From NCBI RefSeq assembly GCF_036456085.1, contig NZ_CP138632.1:1655001-1719000 (forward strand): 64,000 nt of DNA, written 5' to 3'. Below are positions 44,301 to 53,700 of this stretch, one piece after another. The stretch's first letter is position 1; each line of letters begins with the position of its first letter. A program made the translations under genes and the position numbers. A model generated the notes under the pieces. That model had not been told where the DNA came from, did not search any database, and saw nothing but the letters and a program-made list of their open reading frames with translations. This DNA is from Veillonella parvula (GTDB lineage: Bacteria > Bacillota > Negativicutes > Veillonellales > Veillonellaceae).

Positions 44301-47300
44301 CAGTGACGTTAAAACTGTAACGATTAAGGATATTGCGTCTAAAACAGAACTTGATAAAGTAAAAGATCGTTCCGTGAAATATGATGGTGAAACTGACAAA
44401 GATACAGTAACATTAGAAGGCGCTAACGGTACAAAAATCACTAACTTGAAGGACGGTAATGTGGCACCGGGCTCCAAAGATGCTGTAAACGGTGGTCAAT
44501 TACATCAAGTTAAGCAAAATCTTGGCGATCAAATTACGAATACCAAGAATGAGTTAAACAATAAGATTGATACAACTAAACAAGATCTTATCGACAAAGG
44601 TTTGAAATTCGACGCTAATACAGGCGGTGAAAAAACAAATAAATTGGGCTCCAAAGTAGCAGTTAAAGGGGATAACTCCAATATCATTACGGAAATCTCT
44701 CAAGACGCTAACGGCGACAGCACAATTGATGTGAAACTTGGTAAAGACCTTAATGTAGAGACAATTACTGCAACCGGTGCAAACGGCAAAGACGGTAAAA
44801 TCGGCATCAACGGTAAAGACGGTGTAACAACTAACATTTCCGTTACTCGTGACGGTCAACCCGGTGTAGATGGTGCTCCTGGTACAACTACAACACGTAT
44901 TACATACCAAAAACCTGATGGCTCTAACGAAGAAGTGGCAACCTTGAACGACGGCCTCAAATTCAAAGGCGACATGGGTGCTACATCCAATGTTAAGCTT
45001 AACAAACAAGTGGACATCAACGGTGGTGTAACAAGCGCTTCTGATCTTGCTACAGGCAATAATATCGGTGTTACTTCTGCGGCTGTTGGCGCTGATGGCA
45101 ATGCAAAATTACAATTGCAATTGGCGAAAAACTTGACTGGCTTGCAATCCGTAACGGCATCCGACACTGTGAAAGCAGGCACTGCCACTGTAGGTAATCA
45201 TACGGTAGCAGATAACAAAGGTGCTAACCAAACTGGTAACTTTGTAACAGGTTTAGATAATACATCTTGGAATATTGCAGATCCTGTATATGTACCAAAC
45301 CGTGCGGCTACTGAAGAACAGTTGAAAACGGTTAGCGATGCTATTAATAAAGCTAATGCAAGTGCTACAGATTACCGCTTAATCGCTAATCCGAACAACG
45401 CGGTAGACGGTTCCTATAAAGTTGAAAACAATCAAGTAGACTTGAAGGTAAAAGACGAAAAATCTAAAGACGTTAAAACTGTAACGATTAAGGATATTGC
45501 GTCCAAAACTGAACTAGATAATGTAAAAGATCGTTCCGTAAAATATGACGGTAACACAGGCCATGACACAGTAACATTGGAAGGCCCTAACGGTACAAAA
45601 ATTACTAACTTGAAAGATGGTAACGTAGCGGCTGGTTCTAAAGATGCTGTAAACGGCGGTCAATTACATGATGCTAAAAACGAACTTATTAATACAGGTC
45701 TTAAATTCGATGCCAATGTAGGCGGCGTACAAACTAACAAATTAGGCTCCACTGTTACAATTCAAGGTGAAGGTACTGCTGCTGACGCTGATTATAGCGG
45801 TGAAAACCTCAAAACTTTCATCAATCAAGATGCGGCAACAGGCAATACGACTATTGACGTGAAGATGAACAAAAACCTTAAAGCTGAATCTGTGAAGGTT
45901 GGCAAAAATGGTAAGGACGGCGTAGCTATTACAGGTCCTGACACAGCGAACGGTACAGATGGCAAGGTAGCTGTGACTGATAAAAACGGTAAAGAAGCAG
46001 TTTCTATTTCCGGTAAGGACGGCGTAGGCCACATTGGCTTGACAGGCCCTGCTGGAACGAACGGCGTGAATGGTACTAATGGTATCGACTTGTCCGTGAA
46101 ACCTGGTTACGACGATCCTATGACAGGCGTTAAAGGCGAAAAAGGCGTTGATGGTACAAATGGTCTTACACGTATCGTTTACAAAGACGGCAATGGCGAA
46201 CACCAAGTTGCGACTATGGAGGACGGTTTACAATTCACTGGTAACAACATTGGTACCGTGAATAAACAAAAATTGAACTCCTTGGTGAAAGTACAAGGTG
46301 AAGGCGTAACTGAAGCTGAATCCGCTGCATTCAAGAGCGCATCCGGCAACATCAACGTAAAAGCTGATGGCACTGACAAATTGGAACTTCAATTGGCGAA
46401 AGACCTTAAAAATCTTGATTCCGTAACGGCGGCTAAGACTGTGAAAGCAGGCGACGCTACTATGGGTAGTCAAACTGTTAACAACGCAGCTGGCGATAGC
46501 GAAACAGGCAATTATGTAACAGGCCTTGATAATAAAGATTGGGATGCAGATAAGATTGTATCCGGTCGTGCCGCAACAGAAGATCAATTGAAAAAAGCGT
46601 TGGATGCTCAAAGTGCTAACTCCACTGATTATCGTTTGATCAGAAATCAAGCGGCAGGCTCCAATGGAGACTACACTGTAGATGCAAACGGCGATGTAGC
46701 GTTGACTGTACAGGATAAGAATCATCCAGATAAAACAGAAACCGTTACCATCAAAGACGTTGCTTCTAAATCCAAACTTGATAAATTGAATGATCGCGCT
46801 GTTAAGTATGATTTGGACCCTGCTGGCAATCTTGACAAATCCAAGGTAACTTACGAAGGCCCTACATACAATAACAAACAAGGTGGGACTCACGTAACGA
46901 ATGTAGCATATGCTACAGGCAACGATGGCAGCGAAGCGGTTAATGTGGACTACTTGAATGACAAAATCAAAGATAGTGCGGATGCATTGACTAATAAAGG
47001 TTTGAAATTCGATGCTAACCAAGGCGGCGAAAAAACTAACAAGCTTGGCTCCAAAGTGACTATTAAAGGTGAAGGCACTGCAGCTGACGATGATTACAGC
47101 GGTGAAAACCTTAAAACTTTCATCACACAAGATCCAGCATCTGGTGATACAACTATCAATGTGAAGATGAATAAAAACCTTAAAGCTGAATCCGTGAAGG
47201 TTGGCAAAGATGGTAAGGATGGCGTGTCCATTACAGGTCCTGACAACGGTACAGACGGCAAGGTAGCTGTTACTGGTAAGGATGGCAAAGAAGCTGTATC

Positions 47301-49647
47301 TATTTCTGGTAAAGACGGCGTAGGTCACATCGGACTCAACGGTAAAGACGGCCGTAGCGCTGATATTTCTGTTGAAAAAGGTGATCCGGACCTCAACGGT
47401 AACGAAATCACTCGTATTAAATACACTGATGAAAATGGTAAGACACATCAAGTGGCAACCAAGGATGATGGTATGGCATACGGTGGTGACTCCGGTAATG
47501 TGATTAAGAAAAAACTTAATGAACAATTGGACATTAAGGGCGGCGTAACAAACGAAGCTGATTTGACTGAAAACAATATTGGCGTTATCAGCAAAAATAA
47601 TATCCTCAATGTTCGTTTGGCAAAAGACCTTAAAGACTTGAACTCCATTACTTTCAACAACGGAGCTAACGGTGCAAACGGTAAAACCGTTGTAAACGGC
47701 GCAGGCATGACTATCAATGATGCAGCTGGTAATCCGTTGACAGCTGTTACAAAAGACGGCGTGAAGATTACTGATGGTCCATCTATGACGAAGGACGGCA
47801 TCGATGCAGCAGGCAAGAAGGTTACAAACGTTCAAGACGGTACGGTTGCCAAAGATAGCAAAGACGCTGTTAACGGCGGTCAATTGCATGATGCTGTTGA
47901 AAGCCTTAAAACTAAAGGCTTTGGCCTTGAAGCAGAAGACGGTCAATCCGTGAAGAAAGCTCTTGGTGAAACTGTTAAGGTTAAAGGTGATGACAAAAAT
48001 ATCAAAACATCCGTAGACGACGGTGCTGTTAAGGTAGAATTGAAAAAAGACATCACTGTAGATACTGTAACAACAGGCGATACTAAGATGGATACAAACG
48101 GCGTTACTATCAAGAACGGCGCTAATGAAGCGACTAAGTTGACGAAAGACGGCTTGCAAATCAATGATGGTGGCAACAAAGCTGTTACTATCAACAAAGA
48201 TGGCTTAACAATCGAAAACGGTCCTAAGGTAACAAAAGACGGTATCGATGCGGCTGATAAGAAGATCACTAATGTGGCTGATGGCACTATTGGCGCTGGT
48301 AGCAAGGACGCTGTAAACGGCGGTCAATTGCATACAGCTATCGAAGACATCAAATCCACAGGCTTTGGCCTTAAAGCGGAAGACGGTCAATCCGTGAAGA
48401 AACCTCTGGGCGAAACAATCGACTTGAAAGGTGACGGCAACATTAAGACTTCCGTAGACAACGGCGCTATCAAGATGGCATTAAATGATAAGATCACTCT
48501 TGGTCAAGATCCAGCAAAACAAGTTAATATCGACGGTTCTGCAGGTACAATTACAGCTGGCAACGGCGGTAATCAAGTTAAGATTGACGGCAATGACGGT
48601 TCCGTAACGGCAAATACTGTGAAAGCTGGCGATGTAGTTGTAGGCAAGCAAACTTCTGACGGTAAAGAAGGCAACTTCGTAACAGGCTTGGATAACAAAA
48701 CTTGGGATCCTGAAAACCCAGTAGCAGTTCCTGGTCGTGCCGCAACAGAAGACCAATTGAAAGCTGTTAATGATGACTTCAATAACAAAGCAAGAACAGG
48801 CCGTGTATTCCAAGGTGATCAACCTGGCGATAGCGGTAAAGTGGTTCGTGGATTGGGAGATACTATGAACCTTACTGGTGGTGCTGATGTGAACCGTTTG
48901 GCAGACAACAATATTGGTGTTGTGAAAAATGCTGCTGGTGATGGCTATAACATCAAGTTGGCTAAAGACTTGAAAGGTCTTGAGTCCGTAACTACTACAG
49001 ATGCTGCTGGTAATACGACTGTTATGAACGGTGGCGGTGTGACAATTACACCTGCTCAAGGTAATGCAGTAAGCCTTACTAAAGACGGCCTTAACAACGG
49101 CGGTAATAGAATTACTAATGTAGGCCCTGGCGTAGATGGTACTGATGCGGTTAACGTAAATCAATTGAGCAGTGCTATGCGTAGCGTAGATGGTAAGATC
49201 GCTGATGTAGGTGCTACTAGTGCAGCTATTTCCGGCCTTAAACCATTACAATATGATCCATTGGAACCAACTCAAGTATTGGCTGCTGTAGGTCACTACA
49301 AAGGCAGCACAGCTGCTGCTGTGGGCGTAGCGCACTATACTAATGAATCTACAATGTTCCATATGGGCGTATCTCTCGGCGGTCATGACAACATGATTAA
49401 TGCGGGCGTATCCTACAAATTTGGTACATCCGATGCTAAGAAAGCAGTTCCAGCTCGTTATAAAGCAGGCCCTATCAGCTCTGCATATGTATTGCAAGAT
49501 GAAGTAACTGCGTTGAAAGCTGAAAATGAACGCATGAAACAACATGACTTAGAGTTAACTGCTAAATACGATCAAGTACAACGCGATAATGAAGAAATGA
49601 AAGCTCAAATCGCATTGTTGATGCAACAAGTAGGACTTTCTAAATAG
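41377..49647 (+). CDS. Giant YadA-like trimeric autotransporter adhesin (TAA3)
   Basis: 2756 aa if translation restarts at the ATG at 41377, seven bases after the amber stop; 2797 codons with the ESPR. Without the ESPR a hydrophobic signal remains (MSAIMAVAALLMGG, cleavage near VNA at 21), but it lacks the basic N-terminus. The head (about 70-425) is a regular series of 14-residue AIGxxAxA units, followed by a neck (ERRIINVAGG) and a second head/neck block (about 500-645). A very long stalk follows (about 645-2610) with repeats of GxDGKDGVxITGPD, VKDEKSxDVKTVTIKDIASK and GLKFDAN blocks. The anchor is at about 2611-2683 ([16 protein letters not shown]) and a C-terminal coiled coil at about 2700-2756. 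It would project far beyond any capsule. A stem-loop and a small exported-protein gene follow. Confidence 0.85.
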   Translation: MSAIMAVAALLMGGNITTVNAATYTAMTINDVNGAGYATGNVVYSEGSYLYNYQNPGNLTPFDNSHLYNGTDRGNYTENSFAGIAIGKNTNIQEAGNPTYYSGLAIGNYAQATGGISFALGHYAQALSPSAMALGTATKASGFNSLAMMRQSAAEGEFSAALGTASWAKGNGSFAMGYSATAKADQSIAIGAAETIKLPGQQHGTPSAQYNANGNTVTEGVRSLAFGTKARTSTAAADSMAFGSSSSTGGANAVAMGYSANASAENAFAIGNTAQSSAQNAVAMGKSANASGVSSFAMGSSSNAAGADAIAMGSSSQAKLSNSIALGGNAKSLGADALALGGAANASKDGAIAIGKEAKANNTNTTAIGLGATVTGTNSMAIGTNAVAESNNSLALGTGTEVRGALVNGYSAFTNQQNNNVANGVVAVGNVGSERRIINVAGGENDTDATNVKQLKFVNSNLAKSIAGPTYTGYEANGSTYKAPDFNIKNSTYHTVKEAVEAAQTNFFSAKGTSADANYDNTGATGNNATAAGVRTSAAGNFATAVGADATAANANSTAIGYKAKSSVDDGVALGANSVASVAAGKAGYNVKTADSRTNGYSGLTGAALTSTMGAVSVGDGGTKTRQITNVAAGTADTDAVNVAQLRNVNLKVAGNSGNNDVLLDNQTLTVKGDGSYVTTSVNNQTIDVALTDATKNKIDNAANKDLSNITDNGKSVIRDEAQKAVKVVAGKNTTITEGTDGTYKTYKVDVDAPDYQLTENSSAADKAYTVSGNKVDLTVQDAKNPANKKTVTIKDIASKTELDDTKTELINKGLKFDADNGGEKINKLGSKVTVSGDGTNINTTITQSGDDTTIKVALGKDINVNTVTATKTVKAGTATMGNQSVTDNKSATQNGNFVSGLDNKNWTLTDPAYVSGRAATEDQLKIVSDAVKAANAANASSTDYRLIANPNNAADGSYKVENNQVDLKVKDEKSSDVKTVTIKDIASKTELDKVKDRSVKYDGETDKDTVTLEGANGTKITNLKDGNVAPGSKDAVNGGQLHQVKQNLGDQITNTKNELNNKIDTTKQDLIDKGLKFDANTGGEKTNKLGSKVAVKGDNSNIITEISQDANGDSTIDVKLGKDLNVETITATGANGKDGKIGINGKDGVTTNISVTRDGQPGVDGAPGTTTTRITYQKPDGSNEEVATLNDGLKFKGDMGATSNVKLNKQVDINGGVTSASDLATGNNIGVTSAAVGADGNAKLQLQLAKNLTGLQSVTASDTVKAGTATVGNHTVADNKGANQTGNFVTGLDNTSWNIADPVYVPNRAATEEQLKTVSDAINKANASATDYRLIANPNNAVDGSYKVENNQVDLKVKDEKSKDVKTVTIKDIASKTELDNVKDRSVKYDGNTGHDTVTLEGPNGTKITNLKDGNVAAGSKDAVNGGQLHDAKNELINTGLKFDANVGGVQTNKLGSTVTIQGEGTAADADYSGENLKTFINQDAATGNTTIDVKMNKNLKAESVKVGKNGKDGVAITGPDTANGTDGKVAVTDKNGKEAVSISGKDGVGHIGLTGPAGTNGVNGTNGIDLSVKPGYDDPMTGVKGEKGVDGTNGLTRIVYKDGNGEHQVATMEDGLQFTGNNIGTVNKQKLNSLVKVQGEGVTEAESAAFKSASGNINVKADGTDKLELQLAKDLKNLDSVTAAKTVKAGDATMGSQTVNNAAGDSETGNYVTGLDNKDWDADKIVSGRAATEDQLKKALDAQSANSTDYRLIRNQAAGSNGDYTVDANGDVALTVQDKNHPDKTETVTIKDVASKSKLDKLNDRAVKYDLDPAGNLDKSKVTYEGPTYNNKQGGTHVTNVAYATGNDGSEAVNVDYLNDKIKDSADALTNKGLKFDANQGGEKTNKLGSKVTIKGEGTAADDDYSGENLKTFITQDPASGDTTINVKMNKNLKAESVKVGKDGKDGVSITGPDNGTDGKVAVTGKDGKEAVSISGKDGVGHIGLNGKDGRSADISVEKGDPDLNGNEITRIKYTDENGKTHQVATKDDGMAYGGDSGNVIKKKLNEQLDIKGGVTNEADLTENNIGVISKNNILNVRLAKDLKDLNSITFNNGANGANGKTVVNGAGMTINDAAGNPLTAVTKDGVKITDGPSMTKDGIDAAGKKVTNVQDGTVAKDSKDAVNGGQLHDAVESLKTKGFGLEAEDGQSVKKALGETVKVKGDDKNIKTSVDDGAVKVELKKDITVDTVTTGDTKMDTNGVTIKNGANEATKLTKDGLQINDGGNKAVTINKDGLTIENGPKVTKDGIDAADKKITNVADGTIGAGSKDAVNGGQLHTAIEDIKSTGFGLKAEDGQSVKKPLGETIDLKGDGNIKTSVDNGAIKMALNDKITLGQDPAKQVNIDGSAGTITAGNGGNQVKIDGNDGSVTANTVKAGDVVVGKQTSDGKEGNFVTGLDNKTWDPENPVAVPGRAATEDQLKAVNDDFNNKARTGRVFQGDQPGDSGKVVRGLGDTMNLTGGADVNRLADNNIGVVKNAAGDGYNIKLAKDLKGLESVTTTDAAGNTTVMNGGGVTITPAQGNAVSLTKDGLNNGGNRITNVGPGVDGTDAVNVNQLSSAMRSVDGKIADVGATSAAISGLKPLQYDPLEPTQVLAAVGHYKGSTAAAVGVAHYTNESTMFHMGVSLGGHDNMINAGVSYKFGTSDAKKAVPARYKAGPISSAYVLQDEVTALKAENERMKQHDLELTAKYDQVQRDNEEMKAQIALLMQQVGLSK

Positions 49648-49683
49648 AAAGAATTCTTAGTCTTGTTATGTAAGGAATATGAA

Positions 49684-49705
49684 AGCCGCCCTTTTTGGGG
49701 CGGCT
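49684..49705 (+). promoter_or_regulatory. GC-rich intercistronic hairpin between TAA3 and its partner gene
   Basis: AGCCGCCC (49684-49691) pairs with GGGCGGCT (49698-49705) without a T tract, 18 bases before the next ATG and just before its AAGGAGG. The same hairpin recurs at 56352. It looks like a partial terminator or mRNA-stabilising element that sets the partner level. Confidence 0.55.
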
Positions 49706-49722
49706 CATCATAAGGAGGAAGT

Positions 49723-50367
49723 ATGAAATTCAAAACATTTATGCCTGTATTGGCACTTGCTTGTGTATGCGCGGTAGGTCAAGCGGATGCGGCTCAAGAT
49801 CGATTGATGATGCCGGAACAACCGACTGAACCATTGAATGTGCTTGAAACAGAAGTGGCCCTTTCCGTACCTAGCGAAGAAGTTCGCGACGTAGTGAATG
49901 CTTTCACACAATTCCAATTGGACCAAAAGGGCAAACGTATCATGGACGATTCCCGCGTTATGACCGGTCAAGAGCGTTACCGTAACAATGTGTTGTACTA
50001 CATGAACGTTCGTCGCAGCTGGTACATCGTGAGCCATCGTTATAAAAACGACAGTTATGCGCGCTTGGCTTTAGACCGCTTGTACAACGATTACAAGCAG
50101 TTCTTTACGGACCATGCGACGGTGTCTGAAGACGCTAAATTGGACTATGCGCAACAAATCATCGATATCTTGGATCGCAATACAGCCAATGTACATGATG
50201 ATGAATTGCGTTTCTACATGAACGAAATGGTTATCTTCAGCTTGAACGAAGCCATGAAAGACGGTAATAATCGCGTGAAACCTGTGGATGAAAAAATGGG
50301 TCCTACGGTGGATGAACTTCCTACAGTAGACCTTCGCAAAGCGATTAATGCACCTACAATTCAATAA
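49723..50367 (+). CDS. Small exported adhesin-partner protein, copy 1
   Basis: 214 aa, behind AAGGAGG. A signal peptide ends at about residue 23 (LALACVCAVGQADA); the Cys inside it is not in a standard lipobox. The mature part is helical and charged: EEVRDVVNAFTQFQLDQKG, RYRNNVLYYMNVRRSWYIVS, LALDRLYNDYKQFF, DYAQQIIDILDRN. No known domain is recognised. A near-identical copy follows the next giant adhesin (56391), so a function tied to adhesin export or stability in the periplasm, like the SadB type of helper, is a fair guess. It is unproven. Confidence 0.85.
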   Translation: MKFKTFMPVLALACVCAVGQADAAQDRLMMPEQPTEPLNVLETEVALSVPSEEVRDVVNAFTQFQLDQKGKRIMDDSRVMTGQERYRNNVLYYMNVRRSWYIVSHRYKNDSYARLALDRLYNDYKQFFTDHATVSEDAKLDYAQQIIDILDRNTANVHDDELRFYMNEMVIFSLNEAMKDGNNRVKPVDEKMGPTVDELPTVDLRKAINAPTIQ

Positions 50368-50390
50368 AATTTAGACTATATCATATGATG

Positions 50391-50422
50391 AAAGCCGAGG
50401 CACAAACTGCCTCGGCTTTTTT
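50391..50422 (+). terminator. Terminator after partner copy 1
   Basis: AAAGCCGAGGC (50391-50401) pairs with GCCTCGGCTTT (50409-50419) and runs into Ts; the stem matches that at 40767. Confidence 0.92.
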
Positions 50423-50557
50423 ATACATAGACTAAATCTTTCATATGTGAATATGTAAATTTAATTCCATAAATATATAGAAAAGATGAAGAATTTCTAT
50501 CTTATTTTTTAAATCTATTAAATAAACTATAAAAATGAATGAAACATGAAAAAGTTG

Positions 50558-50586
50558 TTTACAATATTGAATATTTTTGATATAGT
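50558..50586 (+). promoter_or_regulatory. Promoter of giant adhesin TAA4
   Basis: TTTACA (50558-50563), 17 bases, TATAGT (50581-50586). GAAAAAGTTG precedes it, as at 41033. Confidence 0.7.
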
Positions 50587-50785
50587 AGTCGCTAGAGTGA
50601 GTATCTTATAGGAAAAGATATACGTAATAGTACTTAAACTATAGTATTGAGTACTATTGTTTTATGTTAGAAGTGTAGATGATTTTTTATATCTATTACT
50701 TCTTCTTTTATTTTACTTTTTTATATGAGGCTATAAACATAATGCGTAACCGGCAAGTCTGGTAGTTCGGTGAGAAAGGAATAAC
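50587..50785 (+). promoter_or_regulatory. Structured 5' leader of TAA4 with terminator-like hairpin
   Basis: Hairpin 1 is a perfect 9-bp stem, AATAGTACT (50626-50634) with AGTACTATT (50650-50658). Hairpin 2 pairs AGAAGT (50669-50674) with ACTTCT (50698-50703), with AGAT and ATCT inside, and is followed by TCTTTTATTTTACTTTTTT. The order matches the TAA3 leader. The sequence from 50423 to 50557 is AT-rich without a gene. Confidence 0.5.
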
Positions 50786-53700
50786 ATGAATCGAATTTAT
50801 AATGTAATTTGGAGTAAAGCTAAAAATTGCTACGTTGTAGTATCTGAGTTAGTTAAGAGCGGTGGCGGTAAAGCTAGTGTGAATTCTGCAAGAACGAGCA
50901 TTACTTTTCGTGCGGCTTTATGCGCGTTTGCTATTACGGGTTGTTTAGTATCGGGAATTGCAGAAGCAAATGTAATACAAGGCCCTGGCGCTGCTGCTAC
51001 TGGTAGCAATAGCGTGGCAGTCGGAGATAATGCAAAATCCGCAGGTGCTAAGTCTGTGGCGATAGGTAATGACGCGGCTACATTAGCAACAAGTGAAAAT
51101 GGTATTGCCATCGGTAATGGTGCGAAGGCTGAAGGTCAACAACGAGTGAAGGTTCCATATCCTGCGGGTACTATTGCTATCGGTCAAGGGTCTGTGGCAA
51201 AGGAAAATGGCGATATTGTAATAGGTCGTCAAGCGAAGAGCACGATTTCCAAGTATCATCAACAACCTGGATCCGGTGCAGTTGTAATGGGTGCAGAAGC
51301 CGCTTCTTACGGTTCTCGTGGTGACGTGGTTATCGGTGCTGCAGCGGAAGCTAATATAATTAGAAAGAATGCTACTGTTGATGGTGACGGACAGCTGTTT
51401 TCACAATCTGTAGCTATCGGTAGCGTAGCGAAGGTATATGGCACACAATCTGTGGCTATCGGTGGTGATGTAAGATCTATTGGACAGTCTTCTATCGCTA
51501 TCGGCGGTGATGATATCGATCAGGCAAAGCCTGATTTATATAAGGCTATTCCTGATTTATCGGTGCCAGGTACGCAAAAAAACTTTAACCGTGAAGTGGC
51601 TGCATTATATCCAAGTGGATTGGGCACAGCAGGTCTTAATGATAGTAAGAACTATGTAAATACTGCTTCTATCGGAAATGCAAGCCTTGCTATTGGTATG
51701 ATGACACAGTCTTTAGGCACGGGTTCTAATGCTATCGGTGCTAACTCCTTGTCAAAAGGTGTGGCTAGTTCCGCTATTGGTGCTATGGCTCGTAGCTGGG
51801 GGAATAACTCTCTTGCTATCGGTAGCCAAGCCGGTGCGTATGGTGAGAAATCCACATCCCTCGGCGATGCGAATATAGTAGGCTTTGATATGACGAATGC
51901 CACTCTATCTGGTTCTGCTGCAGGTGCTCTAGGTAGAGGCAATAAGGTGTATGGTAATAATGCATACGCTATCGGTAGTGAAAATACAGTAGGGACGGCT
52001 ACTGTTACTGAAACTACAGAGTCTAATGGCGATAAAATTAAAAAGGTTACTGCTGGTACAGTTAAAGGTAATACAGCTGGTGCGTTCGGTTATAAGAATA
52101 CCATTACAACAGATAATTCCTATGTAGTAGGTAGTAACTCGACTATTTCCGCAGATAATGGCATGGTTTTAGGTAACAGTGCTACTGTAACAGGGGCTAA
52201 CGGTTTAGCTCTTGGTAATAATACAAAAGTAGCCAATGACAATGCCGTAGCCATCGGTAATGGCTCTGAAACAGCAGCGGCTGTGGCTACTCCTTCTGCC
52301 ACAATCAATGGGGTAACTCATAACTTTGCAGGCACAAACCCTGCTTCCACAGTAAGCGTAGGTAAGGCAGGTATGGAACGGACTGTTACTAATGTAGCGG
52401 CCGGTCGTATTTCTGCTACATCCACTGATGCTATCAATGGTAGCCAATTGTTTGCAGTTAAAACGGAAGTAGAAAAAGGCGTATCCTATGCAGGCGATGT
52501 AAAAGCTGTGGCAGCTGCAGATAATAAATTCACGCGTAAACTAGGCGAACAAACTAATGTTGTGGGAGGTGTAACCGATGCAACTAAATTGACAGATAAC
52601 AATATCGGTGTTGTTTCCAATGGCACTGATACGCTAAATATTAAATTGGCTAAAACATTGACTGGTTTGGACAGCGTTACAGCTGGCGGCACTACTATCA
52701 ATAACGGCGGTTTGACCGTAGATGGTAAAAACTATGTATCTCCAAACGGTATCAATGCGAACAACCAAAAGATTATCAATGTAGCTGATGGTACTAACTC
52801 TAATGATGCGGTTAACTATGGTCAATTACAAAATGTGATTAACTCTATCGATAAAGCGCCTACTGTGAAAGCAAAAGATGCAAATGTAACTGTAACAGAA
52901 GGTACAAATGCAGCAGGTGGTAAGGAATATATTGTTGGATTAGGTAATACAATCAATGTTGGTACTGCACATCCTGTAACTGTAGATGGTAATGCAGGCC
53001 ATGTTACAGGCCTTCAAAATACAGATTGGAATGTAGGCAATCCTGTTGCTGTTCCTGGTCGCGCGGCTACAGAGGATCAGTTGAAAAAGGTTAACGATAC
53101 AGTTAATACCAATAAGGATCAAATCGATAAAAATAAACAAGCTATCGCAGATAACAAACAAAATATCACAACAAATGCCGGTAATATTGCTAATAATACG
53201 CAAAATATTGCAAAGAACGCTGGCGATATTGTTACTATCAATAAAACTATTGAAAAAGGTTTGAACTTTGACGGTGACTCCGGTGCAACAATCAATAAGA
53301 AATTGGGTGATACTGTTGCCGTTAAAGGCGGTGCTACAGGCACATTGTCTGATAACAATATCGGTGTTGTATCCGATGGTACGGGCACATTGAATGTGAA
53401 ATTGGCTAAAACATTGACTGGTTTGGATAGCGTCACAGCTGGTGATACTACCATCAATAACGGCGGTTTGACCGTAGGTGGTAAGAATTATGTATCTCCA
53501 AATGGTATCAATGCAAACGACCAAAAGGTAACGAATGTTGCTAACGGCGACGTGGCTCCGAACTCCAAAGATGCAGTTAACGGTGGTCAATTACATCAAG
53601 TTAAGCAAGATCTTGGTGACCATATTACGAATGCCAAGAATGATTTAAATAATAAAATTGATAATACTAAAACTGACCTTATCAATAAAGGCCTTCGTTT

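Noticed and set aside
46228-48159. Very long open frame on the minus strand opposite TAA3 (over 600 codons), with several shorter ones opposite the other adhesins
   Set aside because: It mirrors the repetitive, codon-biased adhesin reading frame, has no ribosome binding site and gives a Cys/Phe/Ile-rich product with no domain. It is a shadow.
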